Origin: Ectopseudomonas composti
Lineage (GTDB): Bacteria; Pseudomonadota; Gammaproteobacteria; Pseudomonadales; Pseudomonadaceae
Length of the DNA stretch: 64,000 nucleotides
Direction of reading: 5' to 3'
NCBI RefSeq assembly: GCF_001567565.1
Contig: NZ_LSSW01000022.1
Coordinates: 548,343-612,342 of the forward strand
Numbering within the stretch: the stretch's first letter is position 1; every line of letters starts with the position of its first letter. Below the pieces are notes generated by a model that saw only the letters and a program-made list of their open reading frames with translations, did no database searches and was not told where the DNA came from. This document shows, piece after piece, positions 55,757 through 64,000 of the stretch. Position numbers and translations under genes: made by a program.

Positions 55757-56098
55757 GGGTCTGCCTCAAGTGCATCCGCAAAGACCCATGTTCCAAAGCT
55801 GCGCATGCCGTGTAAGACCTTGTGGGTCACCCTGGCAGCCTGGTCGGCGGGGATTTGCGAAAACGTGATGAAAGTGAATCGTCAAGGATAGTCCGCTGGG
55901 GACTGGCTGCCGGGATTAAACTTCCCGGGCGAGTTGCACTACCTGAACGTGGCCAGAAAATTGGCCGGCGCGAACTATACCGGAAAATCCTGACTCGGGT
56001 GCTGTTTTTTTGTCGCCAGCCGTCCCACGCGGACCTGCTGGGCCGCCGCAAGCGACGTCAGAAACTGCCGATCGCTCGACGAAAGGTTGAAGGGTGCG
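55757..56098. other. Gene-free leader region of the DEAD-box helicase
   Basis: 342 bases without a convincing gene. On the minus strand a TATAGT (55974-55979) could be the -10 of a promoter, giving a leader of about 210 bases. A small hairpin GGCCA-gaaaat-TGGCC is at 55951-55966. Nothing else stands out. Confidence 0.4.
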
Positions 56099-56878
56099 TC
56101 ACGTAGCCGGACGCAGCGCCTCGATCAGCGGCTGCAACGAATAGCCCAAGCGCGACGCCAGCTCGCCCGCACGCATCTGCAAGCGGCCCATGTCCAGAGC
56201 CTGGTCGAGATCCGCCGGGATCAGCAGCACGACGTTGCCCTCCTTCACCGGGCACTCCCAGTAGTGCCGATGATAGAGCCCGCGCAGCAGCGCAGCGCCG
56301 AGTGGCTTGCCGTCGTTGCCAGCCCATTGATTGATGATCAGCCAGCCGCCCGGATTGAGCTTCTCGCGGCAGCTCTCGAGAAAACGCCAGGCCAGGTGAC
56401 CAACGCCGGGGCCCTGGTCGGTATAGAGGTCGAGAAAGATCAGATCGGCTGTCTCTGCGCTGTCCAGCAGTTCGGTGGCATCACCGATGCGAATGGTCAG
56501 CCGTGGATCATCGTCGAGACCGAGAAACTCCATCGCCAGGCGCGGCACGTCCGGGCGCAGTTCGATGGCCTCGACATCCTCCAGCGGCAGAAATTTCAGG
56601 CAGGCCTGGGTCAGGTTTCCGGCACCAAGCCCGAGAAACAGCGCCGTTTCCGGCTTATCGTGGCACAGCGCACCGAGCAGCATGGCACGGGTGTAGTCGT
56701 ACTCCAGCCAGCTGGGATCGCCCTGGAACACACAGCTCTGCTCGATGGCATCACCGAATTCGAGAAAACGGTAGGCGCCGATCTGCACCACGCGAATCAC
56801 TCCGAACGCATCACGCACTTCGGCCAGCAGCACTTCCTCCTGCTGCTGCAACTCGTCCAGCGGCGGCAATCCTGGCAT
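56099..56878 (-). CDS. Spermidine synthase-like methyltransferase-fold protein
   Basis: 259 residues. Rossmann methyltransferase fold: ALFLGLGAGNLTQACLKFLP, VEAIELRPDVPRLA, LTIRIGDATELL, ADLIFLDLYTDQG. The layout is of the SpeE-like group, but substrate-binding residues of true spermidine synthases are not obvious, so polyamine synthesis is not certain. The ATG at 56876-56878 has GGAGAG six bases upstream and is preferred over an ATG 21 codons earlier without a ribosome site. Confidence 0.82.
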   Translation of the reverse strand: MPGLPPLDELQQQEEVLLAEVRDAFGVIRVVQIGAYRFLEFGDAIEQSCVFQGDPSWLEYDYTRAMLLGALCHDKPETALFLGLGAGNLTQACLKFLPLEDVEAIELRPDVPRLAMEFLGLDDDPRLTIRIGDATELLDSAETADLIFLDLYTDQGPGVGHLAWRFLESCREKLNPGGWLIINQWAGNDGKPLGAALLRGLYHRHYWECPVKEGNVVLLIPADLDQALDMGRLQMRAGELASRLGYSLQPLIEALRPAT

Positions 56879-57117
56879 CGATACCTCTCCCACAGTGACA
56901 TCCCGCACCAATAGAGCCGGGCTAAAGGCTTCGATTGTCATTGAAGGCGCCGCCTCAGGTCACGCGATAATTCCATGGACGGGTTTTGCGCCGCTGCCGG
57001 CGATCGGCTTCGAGCCTGCCAGGGCGCCATCAGCGGCAGCGCAGCCAATTCACGTACGAGCCGCGGGGCTAATCGGTTACCATGCGCCTCCGCCTGATCA
57101 ACCGCTAGAGACGCAGC

Positions 57118-58464
57118 ATGTCGAACGCCTGGAGCCCCGAGAGCTGGAGGGCCAAGCCCATCCAGCAGCAGCCTGAATACCCTGATGCCGCTCACTTGAG
57201 CCGTGTCGAGCAGTCCCTGGCCGGCTACCCTCCGCTGGTCTTTGCCGGCGAGGCGCGCGAGCTGCGTCGCCAGTTCGCCGAGGTCACCCAGGGCCGTGCG
57301 TTTCTGCTGCAGGGCGGCGACTGCGCCGAGAGCTTTGCCGAGTTTTCCGCCGCGAAAATCCGCGACACCTTCAAGGTGCTGCTGCAGATGGCCATCGTCA
57401 TGACCTTCGCTGCCGGCTGCCCGGTGGTCAAGGTCGGGCGTATGGCCGGTCAGTTCGCCAAACCACGCTCGTCCGGTAACGAAACCCTCGATGGCGTTAC
57501 CCTGCCCGCCTACCGTGGCGACATCGTCAACGGCATCGGCTTCGACGCCGCCAGTCGCGTACCGGACCCGGAGCGCCTGCTGCAGGCTTACCACCAGGCC
57601 ACCGCCAGCCTCAACCTGCTGCGCGCGTTCGCCCAGGGCGGTTTCGCCGACCTGCACCAGGTGCATCAGTGGAACCTCGACTTCATCGCCAACTCGGCGC
57701 TGGCCGAGAAGTACCACCAGCTCGCCGGACGCATCGACGAAACCCTGGCCTTCATGCGCGCCGTGGGCATGGACAGTGCTCCGCAACTGCGTGAAACCAG
57801 CTTCTTCACCGCCCACGAAGCGCTGCTGCTGAACTATGAGCAAGCCTTCGTCCGTCGCGACAGCCTCACCGATCGCTGGTACGACTGCTCCGCGCACATG
57901 CTGTGGATCGGCGACCGTACCCGCCAGCTGGATGGCGCGCATATCGAATTCATGCGCGGCATCGAGAACCCCATCGGCGTCAAGGTCGGGCCGAGCATGG
58001 ACCCGGACGAGTTGATCCGCCTGATCGATACGCTCAACCCGGACAACGACCCGGGCCGCCTCAACCTGATCGTGCGCATGGGCGCGGACAAGGTCGAAGC
58101 GCACTTCCCGCGCCTGCTGCGCAAGGTCAAGGCAGAAGGTCGTCAGGTGCTGTGGAGCTCCGACCCGATGCACGGCAATACCATCAAGGCCAGCAGTGGT
58201 TACAAGACCCGCGACTTCGCGCAGATTCTCAGTGAAGTCCGGCAGTTCTTCGCCGTGCACCAGGCCGAAGGCACCTACGCCGGCGGCATTCATATCGAAA
58301 TGACCGGGCAGAACGTCACCGAGTGCATCGGCGGTTCGCGCCCGATCACCGAGGATGGGCTGTCCGACCGCTACCACACCCACTGCGACCCGCGCATGAA
58401 TGCCGACCAGTCTCTGGAACTGGCCTTCATGATCGCCGAGACGCTGAAGCAGGTACGCCGCTGA
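57118..58464 (+). CDS. Class II 3-deoxy-7-phosphoheptulonate (DAHP) synthase
   Basis: 448 residues of the plant-like class II type: [34 protein letters not shown] with the metal-binding Cys, [47 protein letters not shown] and [15 protein letters not shown]. It makes the first committed intermediate of the shikimate pathway, and class II enzymes in Pseudomonas often feed phenazine or secondary metabolites, although here no such genes are adjacent. It matches, as I recall, the P. aeruginosa order with deaD nearby. Confidence 0.94.
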   Translation: MSNAWSPESWRAKPIQQQPEYPDAAHLSRVEQSLAGYPPLVFAGEARELRRQFAEVTQGRAFLLQGGDCAESFAEFSAAKIRDTFKVLLQMAIVMTFAAGCPVVKVGRMAGQFAKPRSSGNETLDGVTLPAYRGDIVNGIGFDAASRVPDPERLLQAYHQATASLNLLRAFAQGGFADLHQVHQWNLDFIANSALAEKYHQLAGRIDETLAFMRAVGMDSAPQLRETSFFTAHEALLLNYEQAFVRRDSLTDRWYDCSAHMLWIGDRTRQLDGAHIEFMRGIENPIGVKVGPSMDPDELIRLIDTLNPDNDPGRLNLIVRMGADKVEAHFPRLLRKVKAEGRQVLWSSDPMHGNTIKASSGYKTRDFAQILSEVRQFFAVHQAEGTYAGGIHIEMTGQNVTECIGGSRPITEDGLSDRYHTHCDPRMNADQSLELAFMIAETLKQVRR

Positions 58465-58627
58465 CCACTCGCGCCCTGGCTGCCGGCCAGGGCGCGAACC
58501 GGCTCGCACTTCTTTTGTGCGGTATCCGGCATAATGTCGCCCCCAACGCGAGCACCGGACAGGTGCTGTAGACGCTACCCAGCCGGAAAGGACTCGCGGC
58601 CCACCCCTCCAACAAGGACGATGATCC

Positions 58628-59383
58628 ATGCAACTGCGCACCACTCTCTCCGCTTTCGCCCTGTCCAGCGCCGTACTGCTGACTGGCTGCCAGAACATGT
58701 CTCCCGACGCCATGCTGCAATCCGGCCTGATGGCCGTGCAGGCCGCGACCCTCAGCGACGCCGAAGTGCGCAGCATGTCCGACCAGGCCTGTGCCGAGAT
58801 GGATAGCGAAGCCAACATCGCCGGCCCGAACAGCCCATATACCAAGCGCCTGAACAAGATCGCCAACAATCTTGGCCATCAGATCAACGGCACGCCGATC
58901 ACCTACAAGGTGTACCAGGCCGATGAGGTCAATGCCTGGGCCATGGCCAACGGCTGCGTGCGCGTTTACAGCGGGCTGATGGACCTGATGACCGACAACG
59001 AAGTGGAAGGCGTGCTCGGCCACGAGATCGGCCACGTTGCCCTCGGCCACAGCAAGAAGGCCATGCAGACCGCCTACGCCACCACTGCGGCGCGCAATGC
59101 GGCTGCGGCCTCGGGCAACGGCACCATCGCCGCTCTGTCCTCGTCGCAACTCGGCGCCCTGGGTGAGCAACTGGTCAATGCGCAGTTCTCGCAAAGCCAG
59201 GAAAATGCCGCCGACAACTTCTCCTTCGACCTGCTGACCCAGCGCAACATCCCGCGCGATGGCCTGGTCACCGCGTTCGAGAAACTGGCCAAGCTGGGTG
59301 GCGGCGACAGCAGCATGTTCTCCTCGCACCCGGGTTCCAGCGACCGTGCCGCCAACATGCGCGCCCGTCTGGCTGCCAAGTAA
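58628..59383 (+). CDS. M48-family metalloprotease lipoprotein
   Basis: 251 residues. Lipobox LLTGC (Cys 21). Zinc motif HEIGH in EGVLGHEIGHVALGHSKKAM, and the third ligand region ENAADNFSFDLL. The architecture resembles LoiP/YcaL-type envelope proteases that degrade misfolded outer-membrane proteins. AAGGA precedes the start. A terminator lies between it and the lprI-like gene. Confidence 0.9.
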   Translation: MQLRTTLSAFALSSAVLLTGCQNMSPDAMLQSGLMAVQAATLSDAEVRSMSDQACAEMDSEANIAGPNSPYTKRLNKIANNLGHQINGTPITYKVYQADEVNAWAMANGCVRVYSGLMDLMTDNEVEGVLGHEIGHVALGHSKKAMQTAYATTAARNAAAASGNGTIAALSSSQLGALGEQLVNAQFSQSQENAADNFSFDLLTQRNIPRDGLVTAFEKLAKLGGGDSSMFSSHPGSSDRAANMRARLAAK

Positions 59384-59394
59384 GCGTCATGTTC

Positions 59395-59415
59395 AGGGGC
59401 TGCAACGCAGCCCCT
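59395..59415 (+). terminator. Terminator after the M48 protease gene
   Basis: AGGGGCTGC/GCAGCCCCT (9 bp), loop AAC, followed by gtttc. Confidence 0.72.
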
Positions 59416-59434
59416 GTTTCATTGGGAGATTGCC

Positions 59435-59824
59435 ATGTCGAGACTGCGCAACAGCTTGGTGTCGTGCATTCTGCTGATGCCGCTCGGCGCCTGGGCCGAC
59501 TACGACAAGCAGTATCAGGCCTGCCTGGACGCCAGCGGGGCGATCAATAACGCCAGCGTCGCCGGCTGCGCCGAAGGTGTATCGGAAACGGTGAAACAGG
59601 AGATGAACCACGTCTACCAGCAGCTGTTCCTCAAGCTGCAGGACGACGCACCGCAGGATGCAGTACAGCTGGAAACCGCGCAGAAGGCCTGGCTGGTCTA
59701 TCGCAATGGCCAGTGCGACCTGCAGGGCAAGCATGTCGGCTCGCCGATGTTTCACTATTGCCCGATGCAGATGAACATCCAGCGCGTGGAAGAACTGAAG
59801 TTCCTGCTGAACAACGGCGGCTAG
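59435..59824 (+). CDS. LprI/DUF1311-family periplasmic protein
   Basis: 129 residues. Signal peptide ends WA-D. Conserved cysteines and the LprI-like core: AGCAEGVSETVKQEMNHVYQQLFLKL and AQKAWLVYRNGQCDL. LprI of Mycobacterium inhibits lysozyme; function in Pseudomonas unproven. GGGAG precedes the ATG. The gene end overlaps the convergent glycosylase gene by four bases. Confidence 0.84.
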   Translation: MSRLRNSLVSCILLMPLGAWADYDKQYQACLDASGAINNASVAGCAEGVSETVKQEMNHVYQQLFLKLQDDAPQDAVQLETAQKAWLVYRNGQCDLQGKHVGSPMFHYCPMQMNIQRVEELKFLLNNGG

Positions 59825-61014
59825 CCAAGCAGCCCGCGCTGACTGACACCCGGCGCCAGCCACACCTCGTCCAGACCCAGCCAATGCGCCAGCGCGCGCA
59901 GCGAATCCCCCAGCGCCAGGTGCGCTTCCTCGCTCAATATCGCCTCCTCCAGATGCACGGCATGCACTGCCAGGCGCCCGGCCGCACGCTCACTGCGCAG
60001 GTCCACGCGCGCCAATAGGCGCTCATGATGCAGAAACGGCAGCACGTAGTAGCCATACACGCGCTTGGCCTGCGGGGTGTAGATCTCCAGGCGATAGCGG
60101 AAGCCGAACAAGCGCTCGGTACGCTCGCGCTCCCAGATCAACGAATCGAACGGCGACAGCAATGCACTGTGGCGAACACGCCGGGGAATACGCGGCTCAC
60201 CCCGGCAATAGGCTACCTGCCGCCAGCCCTGCACCGTGACGGGCAGCAGTTCGCCCGCCTCCACCAGTTCGGCGACACGCTGCTTGCTGTCGCTGACGTC
60301 CAGTCGGTAGTAGTCGCGCAAATCGCGCTCGGTCGCCACGCCAAGGGCATCGGCAGAACGCAGCAACAGCCGCCGCTGCGCTTCGGCTTGGTCAATGTCC
60401 GGGTGATTCAGCGTGTCAGCAGGAATGACCCGCTCCGGCAGGTCGTACAGCCGTTCGAAACCACGTCGCCCGGAAACCGTTACCTCGCCTGCGGCGAACA
60501 GCCATTCCAGCGCCGTCTTCTCCGCGCTCCAGTCCCACCAGGGGCCGGCCTTCTCGGTACGCGAGGAAAGGCTGCCGGCGCCCAGCGCACCACGCTCGCG
60601 CACAGCCTGCAACACGCTGCCTATCACGTCGCGCCGCTCGACACCGAACTTCGCCAGCTGGCTGTAGATGCCCTGCCCATCCGCGGCTCGGCGCATTCGC
60701 CAGCGCAGCAGCGGATAGAGTTCGAGCGGCAGCAGCGAGGCTTCGTGCCCCCAGTATTCGAACAGACGCCTGCGCCGCGCCCGTCCCCAGGCCAACTCAT
60801 CGAGATGCCCGGCCTGGTAATGACCGAGGCGAGAAAAAGCCGGCAGGTAATGCGAGCGTACCAGCGCATTGACCGAGTCGATCTGCAGTACGCCAAGGCG
60901 CTCGATCTGCGCCTGCAGTTGCTTGTGCGCGATGGCGCCACGGGGCGTGCGACCGAAGCCTTGGGCTGCCAGGGCCAGGCGCCGAGCTTCGGTGATGGAA
61001 AGAGAGAGCGTCAT
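59821..61014 (-). CDS. YcaQ-type (AlkX) DNA glycosylase
   Basis: 397 residues of the HTH_42/DUF1006 group: winged-helix repeats, RRLALAAQGFGRT, and the catalytic LGVLQIDSVNALVRSHYL. The motif here is Q-I-D, i.e. the Q-phi-D form of AlkX/YcaQ enzymes, which unhook interstrand crosslinks, rather than the Q-phi-Q form of AlkZ. LLSPFDSLIWERER is also typical. No biosynthetic cluster is nearby, consistent with a housekeeping role. Confidence 0.88.
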   Translation of the reverse strand: MTLSLSITEARRLALAAQGFGRTPRGAIAHKQLQAQIERLGVLQIDSVNALVRSHYLPAFSRLGHYQAGHLDELAWGRARRRRLFEYWGHEASLLPLELYPLLRWRMRRAADGQGIYSQLAKFGVERRDVIGSVLQAVRERGALGAGSLSSRTEKAGPWWDWSAEKTALEWLFAAGEVTVSGRRGFERLYDLPERVIPADTLNHPDIDQAEAQRRLLLRSADALGVATERDLRDYYRLDVSDSKQRVAELVEAGELLPVTVQGWRQVAYCRGEPRIPRRVRHSALLSPFDSLIWERERTERLFGFRYRLEIYTPQAKRVYGYYVLPFLHHERLLARVDLRSERAAGRLAVHAVHLEEAILSEEAHLALGDSLRALAHWLGLDEVWLAPGVSQRGLLG

Positions 61015-61048
61015 GACGGCTCAGCCTATCAGGCAGCGCGACTGCGGT

Positions 61049-61516
61049 CTAAGCGCGGCTTTCGACGGATTCAGGCGATGCGGGGAACACCTGGCGAAAG
61101 GTGAACGCCTGCGCTGTCGCGCCGTGCTCACGCAAATGGGCCAGGCGCTCGGCTGCCTCGACCACACTCGGCCGATGCCCGACTGGCACCCACCACAATA
61201 CCTGGTGCGCCTGTTCGACACGCTCGAACCATTCGCGCCGGCGCTTGAGCATCTCGGTATGCGCCGATTTGTAGACGTAATCGCTGAGTGACTGCACGTC
61301 CTGCCAGACCGACATGTTGACCAGCACCTCGTCACCGAATGGACGGATAGTCGTGGCATCGCCCGCTTCGTCCTGCAGTCGCCAGACATAGCCGGGCGAG
61401 GCTTCGGCCAAGGCATTGATGCGCTCCAGATTGGCGACGAAATCAGCCATCTCCGGCGCGTCCAGCGGCGCCTTCATCCAGGCGACGTTCAGTTGGGCCA
61501 AGTGATAAGCGGACAA
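61049..61516 (-). CDS. DUF3291 protein, TTG start
   Basis: 155 residues: YHLAQLNVAWMKAPLDAPEMADFV, VNMSVWQDVQSLSDYVYKSAHTEMLKRRREWF and QVLWWVPVGHRPSV. This is the DUF3291 antibiotic-monooxygenase-like ferredoxin fold. The frame starts at TTG (61514-61516), supported by AAGGAGG nine bases upstream, with no ATG suitable before codon 14. Function unknown. Confidence 0.85.
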   Translation of the reverse strand: MSAYHLAQLNVAWMKAPLDAPEMADFVANLERINALAEASPGYVWRLQDEAGDATTIRPFGDEVLVNMSVWQDVQSLSDYVYKSAHTEMLKRRREWFERVEQAHQVLWWVPVGHRPSVVEAAERLAHLREHGATAQAFTFRQVFPASPESVESRA

Positions 61517-61534
61517 ATTTTCAGCCTCCTTGCG

Positions 61535-62479
61535 TCAGGGTTGCTGCGGCAAGCCGCGCCAACTCGTAAAACGTCGACGCAACCAGGCCTCACTGCTGAC
61601 CAGGGTGATACCCGACAGTACCAGTGCCGCACCGATGATGAAGTTCAAAGTCAGTGGCTCCTCCAGCACCAACACGCCGAAGGTCACGCCAAACAGTGGG
61701 GTCATGAAGGAGAACACCGCCATGTTCGAAGCCAGGTAGCGGCGTAGCAGCCAGAACCAGGTCAGGTAGGTGAAGAACGACACCACCACACCCTGCAGCA
61801 GGATGCTGGCGATGGCAATCGGGGTCCAGCGCAGATGGGACAGGTCCACCATCATCAACGCATAGCTCAGCAGCAGCACGAAGGCGACAGCCAATTGATA
61901 GAACAAGGTCAGCCCAGGCGGCGCCTCGGACAGGCGCGAACCGCGTACGACGACCGTGGTAGCGCCCCAAGCCATGCCAGCGCACAGCCCCAGCGCATCG
62001 CCGAGCAGCATCTGAGGGTCGATCTCGGCCCAGTTACCGCCCACGCCAAAGGCCATCACCACGCCAGCGAAACACAGCACGATGCCCAGCCACTGCAGGC
62101 GACGCAAGCGCTCGCTGGGCAGCAGCAGATGCAGGCCAAGCGCCGAGAAAATCGGGGCCGTATAAAGAAACACCGCCATATGCGAGGCCGTGGTGTAGCG
62201 CAGGCCCAGCGCGATAAAGAAGAACTCCAGCGCAAACAAGACGCCGGCCAGGATCCCAGCCAGCCAGGTTGAGCTGAGCCACTCACGCCAACCGCGCTGC
62301 CACAGCAACAGCAGGCCGACCAGCATGGCGGCCACGCCCGAGCGCAGCGCCACCTGCAACATGGGCGCGATATCATCCGCCGCCAGCTTGATGGCCACCT
62401 GCTGGCTGCCCCAGATGGCGCACAACAGCAGCATCAGCTGGAACAGGAAAAAATCGGCGCCCTTGCGTACTGCAGTCAT
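61535..62479 (-). CDS. EamA-family (DMT) exporter
   Basis: 314 residues with ten predicted membrane helices forming two EamA repeats (for example LLLCAIWGSQQVAIKLAADDI and MAWGATTVVVRGSRL, later FFTYLTWFWLLRRYLA and FSFMTPLFGVTFGVLVLEEPL). A metabolite exporter; substrate unknown. GGAG precedes the ATG. Confidence 0.92.
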   Translation of the reverse strand: MTAVRKGADFFLFQLMLLLCAIWGSQQVAIKLAADDIAPMLQVALRSGVAAMLVGLLLLWQRGWREWLSSTWLAGILAGVLFALEFFFIALGLRYTTASHMAVFLYTAPIFSALGLHLLLPSERLRRLQWLGIVLCFAGVVMAFGVGGNWAEIDPQMLLGDALGLCAGMAWGATTVVVRGSRLSEAPPGLTLFYQLAVAFVLLLSYALMMVDLSHLRWTPIAIASILLQGVVVSFFTYLTWFWLLRRYLASNMAVFSFMTPLFGVTFGVLVLEEPLTLNFIIGAALVLSGITLVSSEAWLRRRFTSWRGLPQQP

Positions 62480-62503
62480 TCAGCAACTCCTGTCATTTGC
62501 CAC

Positions 62504-62728
62504 TCACTTTCTCAACGGATCATCCCAGAACGGCCGTTCGGCCTCCTGCAACACATCGGCACGGGACAGTCCCAGATCCTTCAATGCAGCATCATCCAGC
62601 CGCGCCAGTTGGCCCCGCTCGCGGGCCAGTTGACGCCAGCGCCGCAGCATACGCCACACACTGGCCAATGACGGCAAGCGATCGAAGTGGATGGACTGAG
62701 CCAACGCATAACCTTTCTGACCTTTCAT
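62504..62728 (-). CDS. DUF1127 small protein
   Basis: 74 residues ending with the DUF1127 core: WRQLARERGQLARLDDAALKDLGLSRADVLQEAERPFW. Small Arg-rich DUF1127 proteins influence RNA stability or phosphate metabolism in alphaproteobacteria; in Pseudomonas the role is open. GGAGG precedes the ATG. Divergent from the LysR gene; the pair is common in pseudomonads. Confidence 0.9.
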   Translation of the reverse strand: MKGQKGYALAQSIHFDRLPSLASVWRMLRRWRQLARERGQLARLDDAALKDLGLSRADVLQEAERPFWDDPLRK

Positions 62729-62790
62729 ATCGATGCCCTCCTTGTGGGGTTGGCGTCAGTGTCGGGTCGCGCTTAAGATCAATCCAACGA

Positions 62791-62810
62791 ATGTTTCTTA
62801 TGCAATACAT
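62791..62810. promoter_or_regulatory. Candidate LysR-type site in the DUF1127/LysR intergenic region
   Basis: ATGT-N12-ACAT, a dyad of the T-N11-A kind, followed by the palindrome TCTCGAGA at 62810-62817, between divergent genes. Confidence 0.35.
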
Positions 62811-62825
62811 CTCGAGAATTGATGA

Positions 62826-63680
62826 ATGGCCTTTCACCCCAGTATTGATACCGAATTACTGCGCAGCTTCGTGGCCATCGCCGACACCGGCGGTTTCACC
62901 CGCGCCGCAGAAACGGTCAATCGTACCCAGTCAGCCGTGAGCATGCAGATGAAGCGACTGGAAGAGGACGTGGTGCAGCGTCCGCTGTTCGAGCGCGACG
63001 GCCGCCAGGTACGGCTAACGCCAGAAGGCCAGGTGCTGCTGGGTTATGCGCGGCGCATTCTCAAGCTGCATGGCGAAGTGCTCAATACCCTGCGCGAACC
63101 GCATATGGTCGGTGCCGTGCGCATCGGCACGCCGGATGACTACGTGATGCGCTTTCTGCCGGAGATTCTCTCGCGCTTCGCCCAGGCCTACCCGCTGGTA
63201 CAGGTGGAAGTGCATTGCGAACCGTCCGGCCAGTTGCTGCTGCGCCAGGATCTGGACCTGACCATCGTCACCCGCCAGCCCGGCAAGGAGATCGGCCAAC
63301 TGCTGCGCCAGGAACGCTTCGCCTGGGCAGTGGCCCAGGGCTTTTGCCCGCACGAACAGAACCCCATGCCGCTGGCCATGTTCAACGCCGACTGCTTCTG
63401 CCGCGAATGGGCCTGCAACGCACTGGATGCAATGAGCCGTCCCTACCGCATCGCCTACACCAGCCCCAGCCTGTCAGCGATCTTCGCCGTGGTGCGCGCC
63501 GGTCTGGCCGTCACCGCGCAGTTGCAAAGCCTGATCACTCCCGACCTGCGCATTCTCGGTGAAGCTGAAGGCCTGCCCCTGCTGCCGCTGACCAGCATCG
63601 TGCTGCTACGCAACGAGAGCAGCCAATCCCCCGTCACTGAATGCCTGGCCGACCACATCGTCGAAGGGTTTCGCTTATAG
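62826..63680 (+). CDS. LysR-family transcriptional regulator
   Basis: 284 residues. The N-terminal winged helix: IDTELLRSFVAIADTGGFTRAAETVNRTQSAVSMQMKRLEEDV, then FERDGRQVRLTPEGQVLLGYA. The effector-binding domain follows from ~90 (AVRIGTPDDYVMRFLPEILSRFAQAYPLVQVEV). Divergent from the DUF1127 gene and possibly its regulator. Ligand unknown. Its stop overlaps the convergent TauE gene end by six bases. Confidence 0.92.
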   Translation: MAFHPSIDTELLRSFVAIADTGGFTRAAETVNRTQSAVSMQMKRLEEDVVQRPLFERDGRQVRLTPEGQVLLGYARRILKLHGEVLNTLREPHMVGAVRIGTPDDYVMRFLPEILSRFAQAYPLVQVEVHCEPSGQLLLRQDLDLTIVTRQPGKEIGQLLRQERFAWAVAQGFCPHEQNPMPLAMFNADCFCREWACNALDAMSRPYRIAYTSPSLSAIFAVVRAGLAVTAQLQSLITPDLRILGEAEGLPLLPLTSIVLLRNESSQSPVTECLADHIVEGFRL

Positions 63681-64000
63681 GCGACCGCCCGACTCCAGCG
63701 CCAACATCAGCGCACAGAGCAGCAGAAAGCCGCAGAACAGGCCGCGCAGCAGACGCTCCGGCAGCGAGTGCGCCAGGCGCACGCCCCAACTGATGCTGAG
63801 CAGGCCGCCCACGGCAAGCGGCACGCCCATCCACCAGTTGACGTGCTGATGCACTGCATAGGTGAACAGCGTGACCCCGGTGCTAGGTAGCGCCAGTGAC
63901 AGTGAAAGGCCCTGCGCGACTACCTGAGTGGTGCCGAAGACGCTGGTCAGCACCGGCGTCGCCACCACAGCCCCACCCACCCCGAACAGCCCACCCATGG
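63675..64000 (-). CDS. TauE/SafE-family sulfite/organosulfur exporter (partial)
   Basis: Only the C-terminal ~108 residues are in view; the N-terminal part lies beyond the right edge. Membrane helices with MGGLFGVGGAVVATPVL at the visible start, which is the conserved second-repeat motif of TauE/SafE proteins, then WWMGVPLAVGGLLSISWGVRLA. Substrate unknown. Confidence 0.87.
   Translation of the reverse strand, partial: MGGLFGVGGAVVATPVLTSVFGTTQVVAQGLSLSLALPSTGVTLFTYAVHQHVNWWMGVPLAVGGLLSISWGVRLAHSLPERLLRGLFCGFLLLCALMLALESGGRL

Noticed and set aside
53936..55891. 651-codon open frame on the plus strand
   Set aside because: It is opposite the DEAD-box helicase; low-complexity Gln/His-rich sequence typical of shadows in GC-rich DNA.
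56938..58869. 643-codon open frame on the minus strand
   Set aside because: It is opposite the class II DAHP synthase, whose motifs are unmistakable.

Overview
The window looks like a Pseudomonas chromosome segment: high G+C, an intact mexS/mexT/mexEF-oprN locus, a complete fapABCDEF amyloid operon, cti, osmE, and a metH ... rlmN-like ... cysI/DUF934 ... deaD ... class II DAHP synthase order that I recall from P. aeruginosa. A P. mendocina/P. oleovorans-type species is my inference; no rRNA, tRNA or marker gene settles it. I see no insertion sequence, prophage or CRISPR array. The only mobile-like DNA is a ~157 bp MITE-like repeat at 53818-53974, with a degenerate relative near 20590.

Layout. 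1-3 kb: end of an unidentified gene, an AraC regulator, a small conserved protein and cheV. 3-11 kb: the mexS-mexT divergent pair and the mexE-mexF-oprN efflux operon. 11-20 kb: a sigma-54 activator with GAFTGA, the fapF-A operon on the minus strand, and a membrane diguanylate cyclase upstream of fapA. The fap upstream region holds a sigma-54 -24/-12 element and two 21 bp direct repeats placed like activator sites. 20-27 kb: housekeeping and accessory genes (DUF2834/MAPEG, XRE regulator, YjbR, periplasmic binding protein, cold-shock-DUF1294 protein, uppP), a remnant of a chemoreceptor gene, pnuC with a riboside-kinase partner, and DUF3429. 27-32 kb: a second, degenerate sigma-54-type regulator (no GAFTGA, nearly the same DNA-binding helices as the fap-side one), divergent from a di-heme cytochrome c/catalase-family pair.

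32-45 kb: DUF1272, nfuA, an acyltransferase, cti, metH (with a MetR-type box), lipoproteins including osmE, a 28-residue membrane protein, DUF1883, DUF5924/DUF2914, an RlmN-family radical SAM enzyme and an esterase. 45-49 kb: a four-gene minus-strand cluster (AraC with SnoaL domain, FAD oxidase, cupin, polyamine-type binding protein) that looks like polyamine catabolism. 49-54 kb: DUF2970, a binding protein, a 37-residue membrane protein, the cysI-DUF934 sulfite reductase operon and a winged-helix protein. 54-64 kb: a DEAD-box helicase, a spermidine-synthase-like protein, class II DAHP synthase, an M48 lipoprotein protease, an LprI-like protein, a YcaQ glycosylase, DUF3291, an EamA exporter, a DUF1127/LysR divergent pair and a partial TauE/SafE permease.

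The most interesting assembly is at 11.5-19.7 kb. A membrane diguanylate cyclase and a VpsR-like, sigma-54-competent activator flank a complete amyloid operon that carries a sigma-54 promoter and paired upstream repeats. This suggests a c-di-GMP to sigma-54 to amyloid circuit, with the GAFTGA-less paralogue at 27-28 kb as a possible competitor for the same type of DNA site.
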